A DNA stretch of 64,000 bases from JABWCE01 sp964617955 (GTDB lineage Bacteria; Bacteroidota; Bacteroidia; NS11-12g; UBA9320). The translations under genes were made by a program, and so were the position numbers. A model generated the notes under the pieces. The model did not search any database and was not told the DNA's origin. It worked only from the letters and a program-made list of their open reading frames with translations. Of the stretch, positions 55,091 through 62,445 are shown in pieces (positions within the stretch are counted from its first letter, which is position 1; every line of letters begins with the position of its first letter). The stretch lies in assembly GCA_964617955.1 (NCBI GenBank), contig CAZTXB010000011.1, positions 50,665 to 114,664 on the forward strand, read 5' to 3'.

Positions 55091-55843
55091 ATGGCAACAA
55101 AAATCAGATTACAAAGACAAGGACGCAAACGTCGTCCTATCTTCCACATTGTGGTGGCGGACAGCAGAGCTCCTAGAGATGGAAAGTATATCGAAAGACT
55201 GGGATTATATAATCCCAACACAAACCCGGCCTCAATTGATTTAAATTTCGACAGATCTTTATATTGGTTGCAGGTGGGTGCGCAACCTTCCGATACAGCG
55301 AGAGCAATTTTATCTTACAGGGGTGTTTTACACAAAGATTTTCTTATTAACGGTGTTAAAAAGGGTGCACACACTCTTGAAGAGGCCGAAGAAAAATTTA
55401 AATCATGGCTTGACAGCAAGGAAAGCAAAATTTCAGGTAAGGTAGAAAGTTTAGCTGCCGATCGCGAAGCTAAGGCTAAGGCTAATTTTGAGCGTGAATC
55501 GAAAATGAAAGAAGCAATGGCTGCAAAAGTTCTTGCTAAAAATTCAGTGCTGAGCGAAGAGGTAAATGAAGTGGAAGTGAGCGAAACCCAAAGCGAATCA
55601 ACAGAAGAGAATGCGGAAGCAGTTATTGCCGAAAACACCACTCAGGCCGTTGATACAGAAACTGTAGCAACTGAAGAGATAGAAGACTCGGTGCAAGATA
55701 GCGTCGAAGAAGAAGCACCGGTTGCTGAAGAAGCACCGGTTGCTGAAGAAGTAGCGGCAGAGGAAGAAGTAGCGGCAGAGGAAGAAACCGCGCCAGAGGT
55801 TGCAGATGCTTCTGAAACCGAAGAAACAAGTCCTGAAGCCTGA
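55091..55843 (+). CDS. rpsP: 30S ribosomal protein S16 with a long acidic C-terminal extension
   Basis: 250 residues; the core S16 occupies residues 1-~85 (MATKIRLQRQGRKRRPIFHI, then YIERLGLYNPNTNP). The rest is a charged helix (~100-150) and a Glu/Ala/Val-rich tail with short repeats (EEAPVAEEAPVAEE and VAAEEEVAAEEE). E. coli S16 has about 82 residues; shorter extensions are common in Bacteroidota, but about 165 extra residues is long. First gene of the rpsP-rimM-trmD operon. Confidence 0.95.
   Translation: MATKIRLQRQGRKRRPIFHIVVADSRAPRDGKYIERLGLYNPNTNPASIDLNFDRSLYWLQVGAQPSDTARAILSYRGVLHKDFLINGVKKGAHTLEEAEEKFKSWLDSKESKISGKVESLAADREAKAKANFERESKMKEAMAAKVLAKNSVLSEEVNEVEVSETQSESTEENAEAVIAENTTQAVDTETVATEEIEDSVQDSVEEEAPVAEEAPVAEEVAAEEEVAAEEETAPEVADASETEETSPEA
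55712..55786 (+). repeat. Two 18-base tandem duplications in the rpsP tail
   Basis: GAAGCACCGGTTGCTGAA occurs twice (55712-55729 and 55730-55747), and GTAGCGGCAGAGGAAGAA twice (55751-55768 and 55769-55786). All are in frame and encode the acidic repeats of the S16 extension. Identical copies suggest recent slippage. Confidence 0.85.
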
Positions 55844-55858
55844 TAACACCATACCGGT

Positions 55859-56362
55859 TTGACAAACCTTAATTATCTTGGGTTTATTAAAAAAACACAC
55901 GGATATAAAGGGGCCGTCAAAATCAGTGTAGAAAATTCAAAAATATCTTTTTCAAAAAAGGAACCGCTCATGTTGATGATCAACAAAAAGCCGGTTCCTT
56001 TTTTTATTGACCAGTTTTCGAAAACCGAATTGGATTGGAATGTTCAATTCGAGGACATCAATTCAGTAGAAGAAGCCGATGAACTGGTGGGCATAGAAGT
56101 CTATCTGGAATCCAAAAAACCCGTCAGGTCAAGCATGGTTCCAACACAATTGATAGGTTATATGGTCGTGGATGAACACTCAGGCCACATTGGATCCGTG
56201 ATCGATTTTTATGAAAAACCGGGCCAAAGTTTATTGCTCATTGAAAAAGAATCAAAGGAATATTACATTCCATGGGTCGAAGAATTTATTGTAAATTTCG
56301 ACCATAAATTGAAAAAAATTCACACCAACTTGCCAGAAGGCTTGCTTAGCATCAACGATTAA
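55859..56362 (+). CDS. rimM: 16S rRNA processing factor RimM
   Basis: 167 residues, TTG start at 55859 (LNYLGFIKKTHGYKGAVKIS after the first residues). It binds S19 and assists maturation of the 30S head. The N-terminal barrel carries KKTHGYKGAVKI and the PRC-barrel-like C-terminus carries LIGYMVVDEHSGHIGSV and YYIPWVEEFI. Its stop overlaps the trmD start by one base (TAATG). Confidence 0.93.
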   Translation: MTNLNYLGFIKKTHGYKGAVKISVENSKISFSKKEPLMLMINKKPVPFFIDQFSKTELDWNVQFEDINSVEEADELVGIEVYLESKKPVRSSMVPTQLIGYMVVDEHSGHIGSVIDFYEKPGQSLLLIEKESKEYYIPWVEEFIVNFDHKLKKIHTNLPEGLLSIND

Positions 56363-57039
56363 TGTTGCATATAGACATCATATCGGTATTGCCTGAATTA
56401 ATCATGAGTCCTTTGGAGCACTCCATTTTAAAACGGGGAAAAGAAAAAGGGCTTATTGAAATTGAGGTGATTGACCTGAGGCCATATGGTTTGGGAAAGG
56501 CAAGGCAGGTAGACGATTACCAGTTTGGAGGCGGTGCAGGTATGGTTATGAGGATAGAGCCCATTTACAATTGCATACAGGAATTAAAGGCTAAAAGAAC
56601 CTATGATGAGGTTATTTTCTTAACGCCCGATGGTGAAATTTTTAATCAAAATATGGCCAATCGCTTGTCGCTATCCAAGAACCTGATTCTATTGTGTGGT
56701 CATTACAAAGGAATCGACGAACGCATCAGAGAACACCTGGTTACAAAAGAAATCTCAATCGGTGATTTTGTGTTAACCGGAGGCGAATTACCGGCTGTAA
56801 TTGTAGCCGACGCCATTTGCCGATTGGTGCCGGGTATTATTAGCGATGAGGAGTCGGCACTGACCGACAGTTTTCAGGACAATCTGTTATCTCCACCCCT
56901 GTATACACGGCCGGCTAATTTTAACGGTTGGCAAGTACCAGAGATATTGCTTTCGGGTGATTTTAAAAAAATTAATGAGTGGCGGGATCAACAAGCCGAG
57001 GAGAAAACCACCCTCAAAAGACCCGGATTGGGCAGCTGA
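56362..57039 (+). CDS. trmD: tRNA (guanine-N1)-methyltransferase
   Basis: 225 residues. It methylates G37 of tRNAs using S-adenosylmethionine; a SPOUT trefoil-knot enzyme. Visible are HIDIISVLPELIMSPLEHSI, QFGGGAGMVMRIEPI, LLCGHYKGIDERI and the knot SIGDFVLTGGELPAVIVAD. It ends the rpsP-rimM-trmD operon; rplS is not adjacent. The 266 bases that follow contain no recognisable gene or signal. Confidence 0.97.
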   Translation: MLHIDIISVLPELIMSPLEHSILKRGKEKGLIEIEVIDLRPYGLGKARQVDDYQFGGGAGMVMRIEPIYNCIQELKAKRTYDEVIFLTPDGEIFNQNMANRLSLSKNLILLCGHYKGIDERIREHLVTKEISIGDFVLTGGELPAVIVADAICRLVPGIISDEESALTDSFQDNLLSPPLYTRPANFNGWQVPEILLSGDFKKINEWRDQQAEEKTTLKRPGLGS

Positions 57040-57305
57040 TATTTGCCGCCGCCCTTCTGTTCATTTAGCGGATTAAAGCGTGCGGAGAAGTAAAAAATTT
57101 TATTTCACGGCTCCGGGTTGTACGCATTTGAATTGAAAAAAAAATCAAGCTTGTATTTTATATTTTAATAATAGGCTGAATTCAGCATTCCAAAGATTTG
57201 AATGGATAATTTTTTAAAATATTTCCTAAAGCTTACACCCATAACATGATTACTCCTAACTTCGTAAAATATTTGACTCCACCTATCCAAACGCCAATCC
57301 TGTAA

Positions 57306-58076
57306 ATGTCATTAACCCTCACCAAACCCCTTGTTTTCTTCGATATTGAAAGTACCGGTATCAGCACTTCCAAAGATCGGATTATAGAAATTTATCTCAT
57401 AAAACTTAAACCCGATGGCAGCGAAGACCACATGCACGAATACTATAATCCGGGCATTCCCATTCCTGCTGAGGCCACTGCTGTTCATGGCATTACGGAC
57501 GATTTCGTCAAAGACAAGCCCTTGTTTTTGGAGAGGGCCAATGCTTTGAAACAGTTTTTAGAGCATTGCGATTTTGCAGGTTTTAATTCCAATAAATTTG
57601 ATGTGCCTCTTCTGGTTGAAGAGTTTTACCGGGCAGGCATTGAATTTGAAATAGAAAACCGAAAATTTGTCGACGCCATGAAAATTTTCCATGTAAAGGA
57701 GCCCCGCAATTTGGCGGCAGCCTTTCAATTTTATTGCAATAAAGCATTGGACAATGCCCATTCGGCTAAGTTTGATACCATGGCCGCCCTCGAAATTTTG
57801 AGAGCCCAACTCGAGCGTTACCCCGACCTTGAGGCAAATGTTGAGAGTTTACACAATCTCTCGGCTCAAAAAGATCTGGTAGATCTTGCGGGGCGCATCG
57901 TTTATAATGAAAAGAAGGAGGAAATTTTTAATTTCGGCAAGCACAAGGGAAAGTTGGTAAGGGAAATATTCAAGAAAGAACCCTCCTATTACGATTGGAT
58001 GGTTCAAAATGATTTTCCGGCGAATACTAAAAATGTGCTAACCAAGATTAGGCTGAGTATGTTGGGGGAAAAATAA
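57306..58076 (+). CDS. DEDDh-family 3'-5' exonuclease
   Basis: 256 residues. The catalytic set D13 and E15 (FFDIESTG), D99 (NSNKFDVPLL), H152 and D157 (AHSAKFD) is complete. This is the fold of the DnaQ/epsilon proofreading subunit and RNase T. The C-terminal ~55 residues (EIFNFGKHKGKLVREIFKKE) are a small DUF3820-like domain seen in exodeoxyribonuclease X-type proteins. Likely a stand-alone DNA or RNA trimming enzyme and not the polymerase III subunit. Confidence 0.88.
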   Translation: MSLTLTKPLVFFDIESTGISTSKDRIIEIYLIKLKPDGSEDHMHEYYNPGIPIPAEATAVHGITDDFVKDKPLFLERANALKQFLEHCDFAGFNSNKFDVPLLVEEFYRAGIEFEIENRKFVDAMKIFHVKEPRNLAAAFQFYCNKALDNAHSAKFDTMAALEILRAQLERYPDLEANVESLHNLSAQKDLVDLAGRIVYNEKKEEIFNFGKHKGKLVREIFKKEPSYYDWMVQNDFPANTKNVLTKIRLSMLGEK

Positions 58077-58204
58077 TTTGAAAATGTTGGCGACCAAGTG
58101 TTTCTTTTCCCTGATTGAACCTGGCATTCAGGTGACGGCATGGTATGATTTTTTAATTATTTTATCAGAACCAATAAATTTTAAGACTTTTGCAAAATAA
58201 CGTC

Positions 58205-59677
58205 ATGTCGCAATCCATTAACATTTCAGAACCCCTAACTATAAATTCGGTAGCCGAATTTTTGCAAGCCAATCAGAAAATAAACATTGATGAAAGGGCC
58301 TTTCAAGCCATTGAGAAATGCCATGCTTATTTGCTTAAAAAAATAAATGACCCCGGTGCTGTGTTTTACGGCATCAATACAGGTTTTGGATCCTTGTGCG
58401 ACACCCAAATAAGTTCGGGTGATTTGGTGAAATTGCAGGAAAATCTACTCATGAGTCACGCCTGCGGCATGGGCGAGCAAGTGCCCGATGAGGTGGTTAA
58501 ATTAATGCTGCTTTTTAAAATAAAATCGCTGAGCATAGGCCATAGCGGCGTAAAAAACGAAACCGTTCAGCGCCTGGCTGATTTTTTAAATTTGGGACTT
58601 CTCCCCTTTGTTTACAAGCAAGGTTCATTGGGTGCCTCAGGTGATTTGGCTCCCCTGGCTCATTTGTGCCTGCCACTCATAGGCAAGGGAAATATTGGCC
58701 ATAGCCCTTCAGCAGAAGTGTTAAAAAAACACCAATTAAAACCGGTGATACTTGGTCCCAAAGAAGGTTTGGCCTTAATAAACGGCACTCAGTTTATGAC
58801 TGCCTACGGAATTTATTCTCTGCTAATGGCCAAAAAACTGAGCCGATGGGCCGATCGAATCGCTGCTCTAAGCTTGGAGGCCTTTGACTGTCACAGTCAG
58901 CCTTTTTTGCCCCAGATTCACCATGTCCGCAAACAAAAAGGTCAAATTAATGTGGCCTCAACCATCTTAACATTATTAGCCGATAGCCACATCATGAACG
59001 GCGAAAAAGATTCCGTTCAAGACCCCTATTCTTTCCGCTGCATACCGCAAGTGCATGGGGCCTCTCATGATGTGATAGAGCAGGTTGAGAAAATTTTTAT
59101 AAATGAAATCAATGCGGTCACCGATAATCCCAATATATTTCCTGAGGACGATTTGATTCTTTCCGGCGGTAATTTTCACGGACAGGTCTTAGCCCTGCAC
59201 GCCGATTTTCTGGCCATGGGTATGGCGGAACTGGCCAGCATATCCGAAAGGAGAATTTACAAGTTAATTTCCGGAGAAAGGGGACTGCCGGTGTTTTTAA
59301 CTCCTAATCCCGGACTTAATTCCGGCTTTATGATTCCTCAATATACTGCCGCTTCGGTGGTGAGTTTAAACAAACAACTTTGCACCCCGGCTTCGGTAGA
59401 TAGCATTGTGAGCAGCAATGGTCAGGAAGACCATGTGAGCATGGGCGCCAATGCTGTTTTAAAATTAATCCGGGTGGTAGAAAATGTGCGAAAAGTTTTG
59501 GCCATTGAATTGTTCACTGCTTGTCAGGCTTTGGAGTTTAGGGATATTAAAAAAAGTTCATATGCTTCGCAAAAGCTTATAAAAACTGTCAGGGAAAAAA
59601 TTCCATTTATAAAAGAGGATATGGAGATGGCAGGGTTTATGGCGGAGGCTGAGCGGATTTTGGATAAGCAAGAATGA
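58205..59677 (+). CDS. hutH: Histidine ammonia-lyase
   Basis: 490 residues from the ATG at 58205. It deaminates histidine to urocanate. The self-forming MIO cofactor triad A144-S145-G146 lies in GSLGASGDLAPLAHL. YGINTGFGSLCD and the GERGLPVFL and QEDHVSMG segments complete the active site. Ammonia-lyases for phenylalanine or tyrosine are similar, and no other hut gene is nearby, so the substrate is likely but not certain. Confidence 0.88.
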   Translation: MSQSINISEPLTINSVAEFLQANQKINIDERAFQAIEKCHAYLLKKINDPGAVFYGINTGFGSLCDTQISSGDLVKLQENLLMSHACGMGEQVPDEVVKLMLLFKIKSLSIGHSGVKNETVQRLADFLNLGLLPFVYKQGSLGASGDLAPLAHLCLPLIGKGNIGHSPSAEVLKKHQLKPVILGPKEGLALINGTQFMTAYGIYSLLMAKKLSRWADRIAALSLEAFDCHSQPFLPQIHHVRKQKGQINVASTILTLLADSHIMNGEKDSVQDPYSFRCIPQVHGASHDVIEQVEKIFINEINAVTDNPNIFPEDDLILSGGNFHGQVLALHADFLAMGMAELASISERRIYKLISGERGLPVFLTPNPGLNSGFMIPQYTAASVVSLNKQLCTPASVDSIVSSNGQEDHVSMGANAVLKLIRVVENVRKVLAIELFTACQALEFRDIKKSSYASQKLIKTVREKIPFIKEDMEMAGFMAEAERILDKQE

Positions 59678-59718
59678 TAGTTGGATAAATCTGTCAATTA
59701 CCAAAACCAAATTTGGTA

Positions 59719-59726
59719 TATGTTTG
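59719..59726 (+). promoter_or_regulatory. -7 promoter box of the AbiE-like module
   Basis: TATGTTTG matches TAnnTTTG, 21 bases before the GTG start at 59748. No well-spaced TTG was seen. Confidence 0.45.
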
Positions 59727-59747
59727 CTATAAAAATAATTAATAAAG

Positions 59748-60050
59748 GTGGAAATAAAAGAAAAACCAGTTTTTCATAAACGCATCTTTTGGGATGTAAA
59801 CTTTGAAGCCATAGATTACGACGCCAAGTTTAAATTTGTGATAGAGCGGGTTTTTGAACGGGGCGATGTACCTGACATCCGCAATTGCCGACGCTACTAT
59901 GGCGATGAAAAAATTACGGAGGTTTTATTAAATGCAAAGTTTTTACCACTAGATGCTATTTATTTAGCAAGTGCAATAATTGATAAACCATTAAAAGATT
60001 TCAGATGTTACACCTTGAGACAGTTGAACCCAAGTCTTTTTCCATATTAG
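59748..60050 (+). CDS. Putative antitoxin-like protein (DUF6922-like)
   Basis: 100 residues, GTG start. A small soluble protein with the central segment DVPDIRNCRRYYGDEKITEV and the ending FRCYTLRQLNPSLFPY. Proteins like this are commonly found directly before AbiEii-type nucleotidyltransferase toxins and overlap them, as here by 46 bases. I recognise the arrangement more than the sequence; an antitoxin or regulator role is inferred. Confidence 0.6.
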   Translation: MEIKEKPVFHKRIFWDVNFEAIDYDAKFKFVIERVFERGDVPDIRNCRRYYGDEKITEVLLNAKFLPLDAIYLASAIIDKPLKDFRCYTLRQLNPSLFPY

Positions 60051-60628
60051 AGGATTTATTAAAATTAAAAGAACTTAAAGACTTTAGTCTTGTTGGTGGG
60101 ACAGCTTTGTCCTTAATTTATGGACATAGAATTTCAGTAGACTTAGATTTATTTAGTAATGTAAAATTTGAAAACCGTGAAGTAATAAATGCTATAGTAG
60201 AAAAATTTGGTCCTGATTTTAATGTTAGAAGTGCTAATAATTTCGGAATCTTTGGTTTTATTAATGAACTTAAAATCGATATTGTTTACTTTCCTCATCC
60301 ACTTATTCGTCCAATTATTGAATTAGATGGCATTCGTATGTATTCCCCTGAAGATATTGTGGCCATGAAGGTACAGGCTATATTAGGTCGAGGTAAAAAG
60401 AAAGATTATTGGGATATTATGGAATTGCTAAATCACTTTAAAGTAGAGGATTTTATAAATTTACATCATGAAAAATACATCACTCAAAATTTATTAATAT
60501 CAGTTCCAAAAGTGATGATTTATTTTGATGATGCTGATGAAAGTGAAGACCCAATAAGTTTAAAAGGCCAAACCTGGGAATCGGTTAAAAAAAATATTCA
60601 GAAAAAGGTGAGGGAGTATTTGAGGTAG
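60005..60628 (+). CDS. AbiEii-type nucleotidyltransferase toxin
   Basis: 207 residues. The nucleotidyltransferase motif is SLVGGTALSLIYGHR followed by the acidic VDLDLFS, which holds the two metal-binding aspartates, and a third acidic site in ELKIDIVYF. AbiEii-type toxins transfer nucleotides, probably to tRNA, and give phage abortive infection or plasmid stabilisation. The last ~77 codons are duplicated at 62080-62310; the gene-internal 107 bases of the two copies (60398-60504 and 62080-62186) are identical. Confidence 0.83.
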   Translation: MLHLETVEPKSFSILEDLLKLKELKDFSLVGGTALSLIYGHRISVDLDLFSNVKFENREVINAIVEKFGPDFNVRSANNFGIFGFINELKIDIVYFPHPLIRPIIELDGIRMYSPEDIVAMKVQAILGRGKKKDYWDIMELLNHFKVEDFINLHHEKYITQNLLISVPKVMIYFDDADESEDPISLKGQTWESVKKNIQKKVREYLR

Positions 60629-60694
60629 GTATCATGCTGTTAATCAATCTAAACTCCTAAAGCAGAAGAGTTTTCAATATTTGCTGGTACAGAC

Positions 60695-60754
60695 TTGCAA
60701 CGCGTGCCTAGTCAATTTGGTTTCATATGCCGGCGCGAGTTTGTAAATCGTGCC
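60695..60754. repeat. Degenerate REP-like palindromic element
   Basis: TTGCAACGCGTGCC (60695-60708) is opposed by GGCGCGAGTTTGTAA (60732-60746), which is followed by TTTGTAAATCGTGCC. These are imperfect inverted and direct copies of one motif. Such GTGCC-ended palindromes resemble targets or remnants of REP-type or IS200-like mobile sequences. It lies inside the DNA inserted between the two AbiEii 3' ends. Confidence 0.4.
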
Positions 60755-60845
60755 TTTTTTGATCAATTCATATGGATACAAGTGGTAAACCCATCCCACC
60801 TCTGCAACAAACAATCCACTTGGGCGGGGACAAAAATGACTTTTC

Positions 60846-62018
60846 TTAGTATTCCTCACCCAAAATCCGCTTATCTACTGACCTCCAGTTCATTACTTTT
60901 ATTTGGTCGGTTCTTACAAATTCCTGCTTGCCATCAAACAAAAGTAAACCACCGGTATTTTGACTAAACCCGTTCCATTGGTGCATTGCCTTTAGGTGAC
61001 TCTCATTAAATGTTTGCGATGCTTTTATTTCTACCGGGTAAAGCTTGCTGCCCGAATCCATCAAAACATCTATTTCAACCCCCTTATTGTCGCGCCAAAA
61101 ATACAAATTGGTGCCTGAACCTGTGTTATATTTCATTTTCAATAATTCAGTAACCACATGGTTTTCAAACAAGGCCCCGCGGAAATGTGAATTTTGAAGT
61201 TCGTTCTCGTGCCTTATTCCAAGCAAAGAGCAGGCAAGCCCTGTATCAAAAAAATATAGCTTGGGGGTTTTTACAACCCGTTTATTAAAATTTTTGTGAT
61301 GTGGTGGAATTAGGTAAATAATATAACTGCTTTGCAATAATCCTAACCATGCATTCACGGTTTTAACATCAATACCACACTCATTGCTTAATGCCGATAC
61401 TGAAAGTTGCTGCCCAATTCGACCGGCACAAAGTTGAATAAATCGTGTAAATAAAAGTGTATTGTCAATATTTCGAAGTTGCTTCACATCTCGCTCAACG
61501 TAAGTACGTATATAGGCGGGATACCAAATTTCAGGTTTTCTTTGTTTGTGGTATAACTCGGGATAGCAACCGTTAAGTATAAGTTGGTTGGTACGTAAAG
61601 CGGATGGATTAAAAGCTTTGATTTCGGTATAACTCAGCGGTAGCAAATCTATGTATCCGATTCTGCCGGCCAAAGATTGTGTTACAGATTGCTGCAACAA
61701 AAAATTATTACTTCCGGTTAGAATAAATAATCCTTCTTTTTTAGTTTCATCAAGTATTTGCTGCAAATAGCTGAATAATTCCGGCACCCGCTGCGCTTCG
61801 TCAATAATAGCCCCGTTTTTATACCTGCTTAAAAAAGCTTTTGGATCGTTGGCTGCCAACAGTCTCTCATCAGGGTTTTCGAGTGATACATATTGTTTAT
61901 CTGGGAAAGTTTTTCTTACCAGCGTGGTTTTGCCGCTTTGCCTTGGACCCACTACGGCTAAGGCACGGAATTGGCGACTGTAATGTTTTAATAATTTTTC
62001 GGCGGTCCGTGTAATCAT
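60846..62018 (-). CDS. AAA+ ATPase with DUF4143 C-terminal domain
   Basis: 390 residues from the ATG at 62018 (MITRTAEKLLKHYSRQFRAL); seven further in-frame codons upstream are unlikely. Walker A is VVGPRQSGKTTLVRK, Walker B is GAIIDEAQRVPELF, and sensor-1 is LFILTGSNNFLL. The DUF4143 domain (~190-340) ends in a restriction-endonuclease-like core with EIDVLMDSGSKLYPVEIKAS, whose Asp and Glu-x-Lys resemble a PD-(D/E)xK site. These ATPases are widespread, patchily distributed and of unknown role. It lies between two copies of the AbiEii 3' end. Confidence 0.88.
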   Translation of the reverse strand: MITRTAEKLLKHYSRQFRALAVVGPRQSGKTTLVRKTFPDKQYVSLENPDERLLAANDPKAFLSRYKNGAIIDEAQRVPELFSYLQQILDETKKEGLFILTGSNNFLLQQSVTQSLAGRIGYIDLLPLSYTEIKAFNPSALRTNQLILNGCYPELYHKQRKPEIWYPAYIRTYVERDVKQLRNIDNTLLFTRFIQLCAGRIGQQLSVSALSNECGIDVKTVNAWLGLLQSSYIIYLIPPHHKNFNKRVVKTPKLYFFDTGLACSLLGIRHENELQNSHFRGALFENHVVTELLKMKYNTGSGTNLYFWRDNKGVEIDVLMDSGSKLYPVEIKASQTFNESHLKAMHQWNGFSQNTGGLLLFDGKQEFVRTDQIKVMNWRSVDKRILGEEY

Positions 62019-62079
62019 GCAACTATTTGACTGGTACAAATGTAGTACTTAACTACCAGAATTGTACGAATAATAAAAC

Positions 62080-62310
62080 AAGAAAGATTATTGGGATATT
62101 ATGGAATTGCTAAATCACTTTAAAGTAGAGGATTTTATAAATTTACATCATGAAAAATACATCACTCAAAATTTATTAATATCAGTACCTTCAGTAATGA
62201 CCTACTTTAATGATGCCGATGAGGATGAAGACCCAATTAGTCTTAAAGGGCAAACTTGGGAGTCGGTTAAAAAAAATATTCAGAAGATGGTGAGGGAGTA
62301 TTTGTGGTAA
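62080..62310 (+). pseudogene. Second, diverged copy of the AbiEii toxin 3' end
   Basis: 231 bases that align without gaps to 60398-60628 at an offset of 1,682. The first 107 bases (62080-62186) are identical. By hand count about 23 of the other 124 differ, many at third codon positions, and a stop is kept (TAA versus TAG). It lacks the nucleotidyltransferase motif and cannot function as the toxin. The segment from 62101 could be read as a 69-residue peptide, but there is no reason to think it is expressed. Confidence 0.9.
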
Positions 62311-62323
62311 ATTCTTTAAACAA

Positions 62324-62360
62324 AAAAAACAGCCTCAGAGTTTTCTGAGGCTGTTTTTTT
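62324..62360. terminator. Terminator after the AbiEii 3' fragment
   Basis: Sixteen-base stem made of A6-CAGCCTCAGA pairing with TCTGAGGCTG-T6 around a GTTT loop, with T-run to 62360. It is strong and, with its flanking A-run, may act in both directions. It probably ended the original toxin transcript. Confidence 0.85.
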
Positions 62361-62445
62361 GAATACAAGGATGTGAATAAACACTTATAATAGAATAATC
62401 AATTTTAACATTATTCTAACAAATATAAAAACTAATCAATAGTCT

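Noticed and set aside
57040..57305. Possible small gene or riboswitch between trmD and the exonuclease
   Set aside because: No plausible start, coding pattern, hairpin with T-run or known leader motif was found.
62101..62310. 69-codon frame after the ATPase gene as a separate protein
   Set aside because: It is the truncated second copy of the AbiEii 3' end, lacks the nucleotidyltransferase motif and has no promoter or ribosome-binding evidence.
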